From the NCBI GenBank assembly GCA_022825505.1, contig JAJDWR010000026.1, forward strand, positions 1 to 64,000: a stretch of DNA of 64,000 bases, written 5' to 3'. The notes beneath the pieces were generated by a model. The model made no database searches. It saw only the letters and a list, made by a program, of their open reading frames with translations, and was not told where the DNA came from. The stretch is from Gammaproteobacteria bacterium. Lineage in GTDB: Bacteria > Pseudomonadota > Gammaproteobacteria > Steroidobacterales > Rariloculaceae. The translations under genes and the position numbers were made by a program. Shown one piece after another: positions 7,418 through 15,964 of this stretch. Each line of letters opens with the position of its first letter. Position 1 is the first letter of the stretch.

Positions 7418-10400
7418 ATGCGCATCACTAACGCCCGTACCTCACAACATTCGCCCTGGCTGCTTGCGCTGTGTGCGCCGATGCTGTTGCCCGCGACCGC
7501 CGCCCTCGCGCAGGACGAAGCCGCCGATGACGAGGGCGTCCTCGAGGAGGTCGTCGTCACAGGCGTGCGACGCACGATCCAGGACTCGATCCAGCTCAAG
7601 CGGGATTCGATCGAGATCGTCGACGGACTGAATGCCGACGAGATCGGCGCGCTGCCGGCCCTGTCGATCGGTGAAGCGCTGGAGACCGTCACGGGCGCGG
7701 CGACCCATCGCGAGAACGGCGGCGCGACCGAGGTCGCCATCCGCGGGCTGGGGCCTTACCTCGGCACCACCACAGTCAATGTCAGGGAGTCGACCAACGG
7801 GAGCGGCAACCGCGCGGTCAACTTCAGCATCTTCCCTTCGGAGTTGTTCAATTCCATCGCCATTCACAAGACACAGTCCGCGAGCTACATCGAAGGCGCA
7901 GTCAGCGGCCAGGTTCAGCTCACGACCCGGCGGCCGATCGAGTACGGCGAGCAGCGCGTGCAGTTCGGCGTCAAGGGCTCGGCGCATCCCGACGATGGCG
8001 GTATCGCCGGCCAGGGCAATGGCCACCGCACGACTTTCAGTTATATCAATTCATGGGAATCCGAGGGGTTGGGAAATTTCGGCGTATCCTTCGGCGGCCA
8101 GGTCCGCGACGACTCGAACCCCGAGGCGGAGGCAACTCACACAACGGGAGGCGGGCGGTTTGAAGCCTGTGTTCTGGAATCGTTCGACTCCATGGCACAG
8201 CCATTTGACACATCCGGCCGATGCGACGAAAACGGAAGCAATCCCGACCTGAGTAACGATCAACTACAGGACCTCATCGATTCCAATCCCGATTACAACA
8301 GCGCTGCGGACATTCCGTTTGCCTATATACCCCGCGATCGCACCTTCCGCCGGAACACGACGGATGACGACCGTCAGGCGTTCTTCGGGGCGATCCAGTG
8401 GCAGCCCGGCGACCGTCTGGAATTCATGGTGGATTTCCAGCAGTCCGAGCGGGACCAGAAGGAACTCCGCCAGGATCTTCAGTTCGGAGGAACCCAGAAC
8501 AACCTGCGGGACGTCGTTTCGAACCCGCGTACCGGGCTTCTGCAGAGTTTCGTCGCCGATACCGATATCCGATCCAATACGACAGACTTCACCCGCTTTG
8601 AGGAATATGAAGGCGCCGGCCTGAACATCGCCTGGCAAGCCACGGACAACCTGGAAGTGTCAGTCGATGCGGCGTTTGCGGACACCAGGCGTGTCGAGAC
8701 AGATGTCGAGGTTCGAATGGCGGCAAACGAGGTGTTGATCACGGACCCTGACCGCACCTCCAGCCGAGAAGAGTTCTGGGTCAGTTTCGATGTGAATGCG
8801 TCCGGTACTGACGGGCTTACATTGCCAACGATTCTCAGCACGGACGGCAGCAGTTCGCGCGATCCTGCGTCCCTCCTGGACTTTGACATTACCAATCCTG
8901 CCTACTTCACCGCGCGCGACCGCGCGCGAATTCGCGCCAGGCAACAGATTCGTGAGCACACGATCGACGCCCTGAGGCTGGATCTTTCCTGGGACACCGA
9001 TCTGGGTTTTGTCAACAATCTCGAGGGCGGCGTGCGTCTTTCCTCTCTTCAGTACCGCACCTTCGGCGGCAATCGCAATGACGACGGTTTCAGCTTGTTC
9101 GAGGACGAGGATTTCGACGGCGTACCGGGTGGATCTTCAAACACCGCCGAAGCTCGCGCTGCCGTCTTCAACGCCGCCAACAACTGCGGTCAGACCAGCT
9201 TCCCGGAGCCCGGTTTCCTGTCGGAGTCCAGAGGCGGCAAGGACCTTGTTACGGTTGCAAACGGCATTGGTACCGGCACGGGTTGGGCAACGTTCGATCA
9301 TGGCTGTTTGCTCGATGAATTGACCGTCAACTACGGTGGCAGATCCGCAATCGGCTTCCAGAACGGCATCCAGACCAACAGCATCGACTTGACCGAAGAT
9401 GTGACGGCTTTCTACTTGCAGGCGAATTACGAATCCCTGATGTCCGGAAAGCCGGTTCGAGGCAATTTCGGTGTGCGTGTTGTTCAGACAGATGTCGATT
9501 CGATCGGATACCGAACCCCGCTGACCGTCACACAGGAAGACGGCTTGTATTTTGTTGAGCAGGTCTCCGGCGCGGAATTCGAAAGAGTCTTGCAAACCAA
9601 CAGCTATACGGAAGTCTTGCCCAGCCTGACCTTCATCATGGATCTCAATGACGACTGGGTCTTCCGGGCCGGGGCATTCAGGGGGATTTCGCGTCCGGAT
9701 CCCCACTCCTACGGCAATAGCCGCTCCATCAATACCAACGACTCCGATGATCCGGACTCCGGCTACGCCAGCCTGGAAGAAGCCGTGCATGGCATCAGCT
9801 CGCCGGGCAACCCGAAACTGCAGGCGTTGCCATCCTGGAATGTCGACTTGGGTGTGGAGTGGTATGCCAACGAAGATACGTTGCTGGCAGCCGGTGTCTA
9901 CTGGAAACGGTTCCAGGGAGCTTTCGAGAACGCCTACCAGCCGGAAGACATCCTGATTGACGGAAATGTCGTGACCGGCTCAGTGAGAACCACGCAGGTC
10001 TCCGATGACGAGAGCAACCTCAGTGGAATCGAAATCACCGCGACGCATTCGTTCGACTACCTGCCCGGATTCCTGGGCGGTTTCGGCGGGAAGTTCAGCT
10101 ACAATTATGCGGATTCCGATTTTGAATTCGAAGACGGGCACGGCGGCGACGGTGTTGCCTACGATGCGGACGGCAATCCGATTCCACGCCTGGGCCTGTT
10201 GCCGCCGGCCGGGTTGTGGGGGCTGTCGCGTCATACCAGCGCTACGCAGATTTACTGGCAGAACGATCGCTTCAACGTGCAGGCGATTTACAAGGCACGC
10301 TCCCGGTACTTCCAGGGCTTCGGCCGCGACACGACCGCCCGCATTCGATACGTGGCCGACTACAATACGCTCGACCTTCGCGTCCGCTTCGATCTCACGG

Positions 10401-10537
10401 ACAATATTGAATTGTCGCTGGAAGGCATCAACCTGCTTAGCGAGCCGCGTATGGATTACCGCGCGTTGGTAGGTCAGGTTGTCCAGACTCTGGAGTACGG
10501 GCCGCGCGTATTTGCCGGCGCCAGAGCGAGATTTTAA
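7418..10537 (+). CDS. TonB-dependent outer-membrane receptor (alginate locus, copy 1)
   Basis: This 1039-residue protein has a signal peptide ending near TAALAQ. A TonB box-like EEVVVTG, a plug domain (IGEALETVTGAA, VAIRGLGPYL) and a long beta-barrel ending in an aromatic residue (FAGARARF) follow. The size and the GEALETVTG/RGL motifs match receptors of the Xanthomonas/Caulobacter oligosaccharide-uptake type. Next to alginate lyases, it probably imports alginate oligomers across the outer membrane using TonB-ExbBD energy. I chose the ATG at 7418 over an upstream in-frame ATG because AGGGGA lies about seven bases before it and a proper signal peptide results. It is followed after 35 bp by a GntR regulator. 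Confidence 0.9.
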   Translation: MRITNARTSQHSPWLLALCAPMLLPATAALAQDEAADDEGVLEEVVVTGVRRTIQDSIQLKRDSIEIVDGLNADEIGALPALSIGEALETVTGAATHRENGGATEVAIRGLGPYLGTTTVNVRESTNGSGNRAVNFSIFPSELFNSIAIHKTQSASYIEGAVSGQVQLTTRRPIEYGEQRVQFGVKGSAHPDDGGIAGQGNGHRTTFSYINSWESEGLGNFGVSFGGQVRDDSNPEAEATHTTGGGRFEACVLESFDSMAQPFDTSGRCDENGSNPDLSNDQLQDLIDSNPDYNSAADIPFAYIPRDRTFRRNTTDDDRQAFFGAIQWQPGDRLEFMVDFQQSERDQKELRQDLQFGGTQNNLRDVVSNPRTGLLQSFVADTDIRSNTTDFTRFEEYEGAGLNIAWQATDNLEVSVDAAFADTRRVETDVEVRMAANEVLITDPDRTSSREEFWVSFDVNASGTDGLTLPTILSTDGSSSRDPASLLDFDITNPAYFTARDRARIRARQQIREHTIDALRLDLSWDTDLGFVNNLEGGVRLSSLQYRTFGGNRNDDGFSLFEDEDFDGVPGGSSNTAEARAAVFNAANNCGQTSFPEPGFLSESRGGKDLVTVANGIGTGTGWATFDHGCLLDELTVNYGGRSAIGFQNGIQTNSIDLTEDVTAFYLQANYESLMSGKPVRGNFGVRVVQTDVDSIGYRTPLTVTQEDGLYFVEQVSGAEFERVLQTNSYTEVLPSLTFIMDLNDDWVFRAGAFRGISRPDPHSYGNSRSINTNDSDDPDSGYASLEEAVHGISSPGNPKLQALPSWNVDLGVEWYANEDTLLAAGVYWKRFQGAFENAYQPEDILIDGNVVTGSVRTTQVSDDESNLSGIEITATHSFDYLPGFLGGFGGKFSYNYADSDFEFEDGHGGDGVAYDADGNPIPRLGLLPPAGLWGLSRHTSATQIYWQNDRFNVQAIYKARSRYFQGFGRDTTARIRYVADYNTLDLRVRFDLTDNIELSLEGINLLSEPRMDYRALVGQVVQTLEYGPRVFAGARARF

Positions 10538-10572
10538 TATCGAACTACAACGACATTATGGGGAAACATTCC

Positions 10573-11304
10573 ATGACGGGTAAGCGACTCTATCATTCGG
10601 TGGCCGAACAGATCGTCACCATGATCGATGACGGCGTTTTCCCGCCCAACAGCCGCTTGCCGGGCGAAAGGGAGCTTGCCGAGCAACTCAGCGTCAGCCG
10701 GGTGACGGTGCGGGAGGCCGAAATCTTCCTGCAGGCGCAGGGCATCATCCAGGTGAAGACCGGTTCCGGCGCCTATGTGCTGGACCCGTCGAAGCACAAC
10801 GGCAGCCTGCCGAACGTCAGCGCCTTCGAGTTGACCGAGGCCCGTACGCTGTTCGAGTCGGAGGCTGCCGCGCTGGCGGCCCGGGACATCAGCGACGAGA
10901 CGCTGAGCCTTCTGGAGGGATACCTTCAGAAAATGCGCGGCAGCGACCGCGAAGCCGAATTGGCGGACCGGGAGTTCCATCGGACCATCGCCTCGGCTTC
11001 CGGCAATGCCGCGGTTCTTTTCGTCGTGGAGATGCTGTGGCGGATACGCATGGAGTCGAAGCCGGTGCGCAAGGTCTACGACTCGGTGTGTCATGACGAC
11101 GCCGACGCGCGCGAGGCCGAACACCGAGAGATACTCGACGCGCTGCGCGCGAGGGACCCGGCCGCGGCCCGCATCGCCATGCGCGAGCATTTTCGCCGCC
11201 TGATCGAGTCGATGCTGGACGTCACCGAAGAGCAGGCGCTGGAAGAGCTTCGCCGCAAGGCCACCGAGAGCCGCGAACGGTTCCTCACCAGTTTTCAGCT
11301 CTGA
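10573..11304 (+). CDS. FadR-type GntR transcriptional regulator, copy 1
   Basis: This 243-residue protein has an N-terminal winged helix (residues about 4-70, with LPGERELAEQLSVSRVTVREAE) and an all-helical FCD effector domain. The FCD metal-site residues are present (Asp and His in ADREFHRTI, His in EAEHREIL and in MREHFRRL). Regulators of this type control hexuronate and alginate genes in Proteobacteria and usually release DNA on binding a sugar acid. It is about 90 percent identical to the gene at 15170. I chose the ATG at 10573 because the copies align from there and GGGGA precedes it. The ATG at 10558 lacks a ribosome binding site. Confidence 0.88.
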   Translation: MTGKRLYHSVAEQIVTMIDDGVFPPNSRLPGERELAEQLSVSRVTVREAEIFLQAQGIIQVKTGSGAYVLDPSKHNGSLPNVSAFELTEARTLFESEAAALAARDISDETLSLLEGYLQKMRGSDREAELADREFHRTIASASGNAAVLFVVEMLWRIRMESKPVRKVYDSVCHDDADAREAEHREILDALRARDPAAARIAMREHFRRLIESMLDVTEEQALEELRRKATESRERFLTSFQL

Positions 11305-11324
11305 ATTCGGGCTCCTGAATCCGG

Positions 11325-11378
11325 CCGGCGAGCATTGCTCAGACGCAGGCGCCGGCGAGCATTTCGCAGACGCAGGCG
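11325..11378. repeat. Two adjacent copies of a 27-bp repeat
   Basis: Copies at 11325-11351 and 11352-11378 match at 24 of 27 bases and abut exactly. They lie between the end of the first gntR and the terminator of the second TonB receptor, outside any gene. Confidence 0.75.
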
Positions 11379-11404
11379 CGAGCGCCGGGACCTCCTCCTC
11401 CAGT

Positions 11405-11437
11405 AAAAAAGGCAGCGCTCCGGTAAAGAGCGCTGCC
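11405..11437 (-). terminator. Rho-independent terminator for the second TonB receptor
   Basis: A perfect 9-bp stem (GGCAGCGCT at 11411-11419 with AGCGCTGCC at 11429-11437) has a 9-base loop. It is followed on the minus strand by a run of six T (11410-11405). It lies about 65 bp past the receptor stop. On the plus strand there is no T-run, so it mainly serves the minus strand. Confidence 0.85.
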
Positions 11438-11502
11438 TTGATCGAGCCGATGGCCGCAGCGGGGAACCGGCAGTTCTCCGCAATACCATCAATTGCCTGG
11501 AG

Positions 11503-14418
11503 TTAAAACGCGAAACGCGCTCCCAGGCTGAATCTACGGTCGCTTTCCCGGACCTGCCAGGCAGTACCGGTGACACTTGAATTGATCAAGGGCTCGCCGG
11601 TCAGGTTCGTGATACTGCCGACAACCGTCAGCGAATCGTTTACGTTCCAGCTCCCGGCAACATCCAATTGATCGATCCCGTCACGGAAGCTATTGCCCTG
11701 AGTAGGGTCGTTTTCAAGATCAATGGAATTGCCTGCCACCAGCGCACCGATATGCTCGGTACGCTTTTGCGCGGTGTCATCCAGGAAACGTTCACGAGAT
11801 GTCCAGGCCAGGCGAACGTTCCAGTCCTGGTATTCCCAGAACAGTTGAATGTTGTAGGAACTTTCGGAGATGTCTTCCAGAGCGACGCCATTCGGGTCTT
11901 CGCTTTGCGCAAATGTGTAGTTGGCATTGATGCCCAAACCGGACCAGACGCCAGGCAGGTGATCGAGGTTGTAAACGGTCCCCAATTCAAAGCCCTGGAT
12001 CGTGCCATTGGCGCCATTGGTAACCGTAGTCGTTTTCACGCCATTACGGCCTTGCGCCACGTACGACAGAAATTGAGCTTCGTTAGCAGTATCGGTGTAT
12101 CGCGCTGAATCTGCCTGAACGCCGGCAGGCAGAATACAGATCTGATCGAATGCGCCTGTATTATGGTTCTGGCCTGAAACACCGCCTGGAAAATAGGCGC
12201 AGTACAGGCTTTCCTTCAGGAAGGAAGCCACATCCTTGTAGAACAGCGTAGCCGATACCAGGTTGCCCTCCCAATAGCGCTCCACCGAGAAGTCGAATTG
12301 CGCGGCGCGGAAGGGCTCCAGCCCCGGATTGCCTCGGCTCGCCAGAATGACGTCGGAATTGAAATTGTATGCGGGGCTCAGGTTTCCGAAGTTCGCGCGA
12401 CGCATCACCTTGGCGCCAGTGGCGCGCAAGATCGTGTTATCGGTCAAATCCACCGCCACGTTGATGCTGGGCAGGAAGTCGGCGTACGTTTCGGTGTCAC
12501 TGACCAATTCGCCGCCCTGGTAAGCGGTTGAAGTAACTTCGGTATCTAAATAACGGCCGCCCAATACGACACTGACGGTGTCAAAATTCATTTCGCCCTG
12601 CAGGTAGAAGGCTGAAGTTTCTTCGCCAATCAGGGTATACGCCGCATCCCGGGGCGACAAATTGCTGGCCAGGCTGCCGCTGACTTCCCTGTTCGTGCCT
12701 GCCAGCAATTGTTTTATAATGTCAAACGTACCTTCGAGATCTTCATTCAACAAGGCTGCATCATAGAGTGTAAATGGCGCCGTCTGGTTTGCCGAGGCAT
12801 AACCTGCCTGATTGAACAGGTCGCCCGGCTGGAAGGGAGTCACAAGCGTTCCGGGAAAGAGGGCGTCATACTCCGCCATGGTCCATACGACGTATTCACT
12901 GCCGTCTGCCGTGGTCAGGTCCTGGTGCAAATTGCGCGTGCGAAACTCCGCGGAAGATCTTTCGTATTCCCTGTCGGTGGCGCGAAAACCCGCTTTTAAC
13001 GCAGTAAACCACTCCAGATCGCCCGGATTGCTGTATTCGAAATCGACACGGAAAGCGTCTTCCGCATTGAAAACATCATCGGTGATGTGTCTGAACTCAC
13101 GTAGGGCGAGCTTTTCCTGGTCCAGATAGATATCCGGTTGACCGACAAAGGTCACCCCGGGCACGGCATTGTGGCTGCTGGCGTCGATGATGGCGTCAAC
13201 CAGAAACAGGTTCTGGGCCGCCGGGTTCAGAGCCTCCGCAGCCTGATCGTGCGCGCGCCAGTTGAATTCCGATTTGGGCCGGACTTGATCGGACTCGGCC
13301 GTCGCGTACTCGAAACTGACCTGCAGTTTGTCCGTTATGTCGAATTCCCCGCCAAGGGCGTGTGAAAATGAGTCGGTTTTCCTGAATTGACTCCATGTTT
13401 TCGGAAGGATGAAAGCGTTTTCCAGAACATAGCCGCTGATTTGGCCATTGGCGTCTTCATAGGCGGTACCCAGAGCATTGGTGGCACTGCCGCCGGCCAT
13501 CAGTACCGAGTAGGCTTCTTCGCCGCCATCGCGTTCCGTAAGGTTCATGTCCAGATACAGATTGCCCAGGTCATTCGGGGCCCACTGCAGGCTGACATTC
13601 GCGGCCGTACGCTCCCTGTTCTCTACCCAGGGCTCATACTTGTGCTCGCGTGAAATGACATAATTTCCGCTGGGCGTGTTTTGAGCGTCATCGGCTGCAT
13701 CGATCACTCCATCGTTATTGATGTCGAAGCCGTCCTGAACTCTCAGGTCGTTCTGGAATGTATCTTGCCGCAGCCTTCTGTCCTGGTACGAAAGAGACGC
13801 TATGACACCGAAAGAACCGCCACCGTCAAGGTCCCAGTTGTTGCCGTATGTGCCGTTGAAGATGGGCGCCCAATGCTCTGTCTTGTCGGCGTATTCCGTA
13901 TCCAGAGTCGCCGAAAAGACCGGCTCCCGAAGATCGAGGGATCTCATGGTTCTCATGTTGATGGTGCCGCCCAAAGCGCCTTCGATCATTTCCGGCGTCG
14001 GCGACTTGATCACTTCAACCGCCGAGAGGAAAGCTGTGGGCATATCGTCGAGACTGATGCCGTTACGGCTCGCGCCAAGTGTGGAGCGTCCGTTGACCTC
14101 GACGCGGTTATTCGGAAGGCCGCGGATGGATACTTCGGTTCCCACGCCATATGCGCGGTTGATCGATACGCCGGTTACGCGCTGCAGTGCTTCGGCGACG
14201 TTGTTGTCCGGAAGCTTGCCGATGTCCTCGGCGACGACCGCATCGACGATACGCGAATCATTGCGTTTCAGGGTGGCGGCCGCTTCCAGACTGGAGCGGA
14301 TGCCGGTAACCACGATTTCCTCCAGCTCCTGATCGTCCTGGGCGAAAACTGCCGGACCTGCGGCCAGAGAAAGCGCGAACACTGTCAGCGTTGACGCAAC
14401 GCCATGTATTGTCTTCAT
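11503..14418 (-). CDS. TonB-dependent outer-membrane receptor (alginate locus, copy 2)
   Basis: This 971-residue protein has a signal peptide (VFALSLAAGPAVFAQ), a TonB box-like LEEIVVTGIRSS, and a plug with IGKLPDNNVAEALQRVTGVSI and VSIRGLPNNRVEVNGR. A barrel ending in SLGARFAF completes it. This is the TonB-receptor subtype frequent in Xanthomonas, Caulobacter and alginate-using marine Gammaproteobacteria. It is clearly different in sequence from the receptor at 7418, so the two may take different oligomers. The ATG at 14418 has GAGGGA eight bases upstream. It lies between the two gntR copies and is transcribed away from the second. Confidence 0.9.
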   Translation of the reverse strand: MKTIHGVASTLTVFALSLAAGPAVFAQDDQELEEIVVTGIRSSLEAAATLKRNDSRIVDAVVAEDIGKLPDNNVAEALQRVTGVSINRAYGVGTEVSIRGLPNNRVEVNGRSTLGASRNGISLDDMPTAFLSAVEVIKSPTPEMIEGALGGTINMRTMRSLDLREPVFSATLDTEYADKTEHWAPIFNGTYGNNWDLDGGGSFGVIASLSYQDRRLRQDTFQNDLRVQDGFDINNDGVIDAADDAQNTPSGNYVISREHKYEPWVENRERTAANVSLQWAPNDLGNLYLDMNLTERDGGEEAYSVLMAGGSATNALGTAYEDANGQISGYVLENAFILPKTWSQFRKTDSFSHALGGEFDITDKLQVSFEYATAESDQVRPKSEFNWRAHDQAAEALNPAAQNLFLVDAIIDASSHNAVPGVTFVGQPDIYLDQEKLALREFRHITDDVFNAEDAFRVDFEYSNPGDLEWFTALKAGFRATDREYERSSAEFRTRNLHQDLTTADGSEYVVWTMAEYDALFPGTLVTPFQPGDLFNQAGYASANQTAPFTLYDAALLNEDLEGTFDIIKQLLAGTNREVSGSLASNLSPRDAAYTLIGEETSAFYLQGEMNFDTVSVVLGGRYLDTEVTSTAYQGGELVSDTETYADFLPSINVAVDLTDNTILRATGAKVMRRANFGNLSPAYNFNSDVILASRGNPGLEPFRAAQFDFSVERYWEGNLVSATLFYKDVASFLKESLYCAYFPGGVSGQNHNTGAFDQICILPAGVQADSARYTDTANEAQFLSYVAQGRNGVKTTTVTNGANGTIQGFELGTVYNLDHLPGVWSGLGINANYTFAQSEDPNGVALEDISESSYNIQLFWEYQDWNVRLAWTSRERFLDDTAQKRTEHIGALVAGNSIDLENDPTQGNSFRDGIDQLDVAGSWNVNDSLTVVGSITNLTGEPLINSSVTGTAWQVRESDRRFSLGARFAF

Positions 14419-14589
14419 TCTGTGAATCCCTCATTTTTTAATCGAAACGTCCGGAGAAGTCGCAACAGGGCTCGTCATCTGCGCCTGCTGGCGCTCAATG
14501 GTGCGGTACACCGGTATTTCCAACGGTTCTGCCGACCGGCAGGTCCTCGACCGCAAGGCCGAGCCCCCTCTCCCATGGACAGGCGCGCC

Positions 14590-14617
14590 ACTATACCTGA
14601 TTTCATACCGATTGCAA
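14590..14617 (-). promoter_or_regulatory. Candidate sigma-70 promoter for the second TonB receptor (TTGCAA-N16-TATAGT)
   Basis: On the minus strand TTGCAA (14617-14612) and TATAGT (14595-14590) are 16 bp apart. The leader to the ATG at 14418 would be about 165 bases. It sits just downstream of a perfect 20-bp palindromic element. The 14419-15169 intergenic region otherwise holds no gene that I can support. Confidence 0.4.
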
Positions 14618-14629
14618 TACCCAATATGG

Positions 14630-14649
14630 ATGTTGCTGTCATGCAACAT
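14630..14649. promoter_or_regulatory. Perfect inverted repeat ATGTTGC-N6-GCAACAT
   Basis: Seven-base arms with a six-base spacer lie 13 bp upstream of the candidate -35 box of the second TonB receptor. Position and symmetry suggest an operator. A binder cannot be named from sequence, and no second copy was found in the window. Confidence 0.45.
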
Positions 14650-14662
14650 TAATGCACCAACC

Positions 14663-14670
14663 GGTATACC
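14663..14670. promoter_or_regulatory. Candidate UxuR/ExuR-like half-operator core GGTATACC
   Basis: GGTATACC is the palindromic core of the hexuronate regulator operators known in enterobacteria (ATTGGTATACCAAT). Here it is flanked by CC and ACC, so the outer positions match poorly. It lies between the second TonB receptor and the second gntR, where a site for the FadR-type regulators is expected. Confidence 0.35.
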
Positions 14671-15169
14671 ACCTGTCGTCAGGACTGCTCCGCAGAGGCC
14701 CCGGGCCGCCCCGGCATCCCGCCAGCCTGCAAATCTCGCCAGGGACCGCGAAGGCCGCGCCGGCTTGCGCCTGCACGAAGCCCTTGGTCGTTTTGCAAGC
14801 TGTTGAAAATCATCAGAATTGCTTCGCGCAAGGCGCGGCCTGGCGAGAGTTGGGCGGATTCGAGAGCGGATTCGCGGGCGTAACCACGCAATCCGCGCGC
14901 CTTGAAGCCCTCCATCGGGCTCCGAAATTGATGAAACCAAAAGTACCCAATTGGTTATCCCGCATGGTTGACCGATGTAAGGCCCAATGCTAGAGTCCAT
15001 GCGCAGTCCCATGGGAGGGCGCTCTTCAAGCGGACGGTCGGGATGCCACCAACGGCAGTGGCGGCCGGTCAATCGATTCCGGCGGCCCGTACATGGTCCT
15101 TCATGGTGAGAGACCGGCCCTTGAACTTGACTACTATCGAACTACAGCCAGCATTGCGGGAAGTGCTCC

Positions 15170-15901
15170 ATGGCGGGTGAGCGGCTTTATCGTTCGGTGG
15201 CCGATCGAATCCTCACCATGATCGATGACGGCACATTCCCGCCCAGAAGCCGATTGCCGGGCGAACGGGAGCTTGCCGAGCAGCTTGACGTCAGCCGGGT
15301 GACGGTCCGGCAGGCGGAAATCTTCCTGCAGGCGCAGGGCATCATCCAGGTGAAGACGGGTTCCGGCGCCTATGTGCTGGACCCGTCGAAGCACAACGGC
15401 AGCCTGCCGAACGTCAGCGCCTTCGAGTTGACCGAGGCCCGCACGCTGTTCGAGTCGGAGGCGGCTGCGCTGGCCGCCCGGGACATCAGCGACGAAACGC
15501 TGGGCCTGCTTGAGGGATACCTTGAGAAGATGCGCGGCAACGAACGCGAAGCCGAATTGGCCGACCGCGAGTTCCATCGGACCATCGCATCGGCTTCCGG
15601 CAACGCCGCCGTTCTTTACGTCGTGGAAATGCTGTGGCGGATACGCATGGAGTCGAAGCCGGTGCGCAAGGTCTACGACTCGGTGTGTCATGACGACGCC
15701 GACGCGCGCGAGGCCGAGCACCGCGAGATACTCGACGCGTTGCGCGCCCGGGACCCGGCCGCGGCCCGCATCGCCATGCGCGAGCATTTTCGCCGCCTGA
15801 TCGTGTCGATGCTGGACGTTACCGAAGAGCAGGCGCTGGAAGAACTTCGCCACAAGGCGAACGAGAGCCGCGAACGATTCCTGGCCGGTTTCGAGCTCTG
15901 A
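15170..15901 (+). CDS. FadR-type GntR transcriptional regulator, copy 2
   Basis: This 243-residue protein is collinear with the regulator at 10573. A block of more than 60 residues around the domain junction is identical, and so is a similar block in the FCD domain. Most of the roughly 21 differences fall in the DNA-binding half, for example DVSRVTVRQAE against SVSRVTVREAE. The similarity also extends about 30 bp upstream of the start (TATCGAACTACA in both). It is the first gene of the downstream catabolic run and probably regulates it. A ribosome binding site (CGGGAAG) lies about 10 bases before the ATG. Confidence 0.88.
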   Translation: MAGERLYRSVADRILTMIDDGTFPPRSRLPGERELAEQLDVSRVTVRQAEIFLQAQGIIQVKTGSGAYVLDPSKHNGSLPNVSAFELTEARTLFESEAAALAARDISDETLGLLEGYLEKMRGNEREAELADREFHRTIASASGNAAVLYVVEMLWRIRMESKPVRKVYDSVCHDDADAREAEHREILDALRARDPAAARIAMREHFRRLIVSMLDVTEEQALEELRHKANESRERFLAGFEL

Positions 15902-15964
15902 CTTCGGTCTCAAGAGCCATCCGCACCAGGCAACCCGTGAAATCGGTTTGAGGAGACAGCAAGG

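Noticed and set aside
11325-11378. IS element ends or transposon scar
   Set aside because: The 27-bp copies are adjacent direct repeats with no terminal inverted repeats or transposase remnant.
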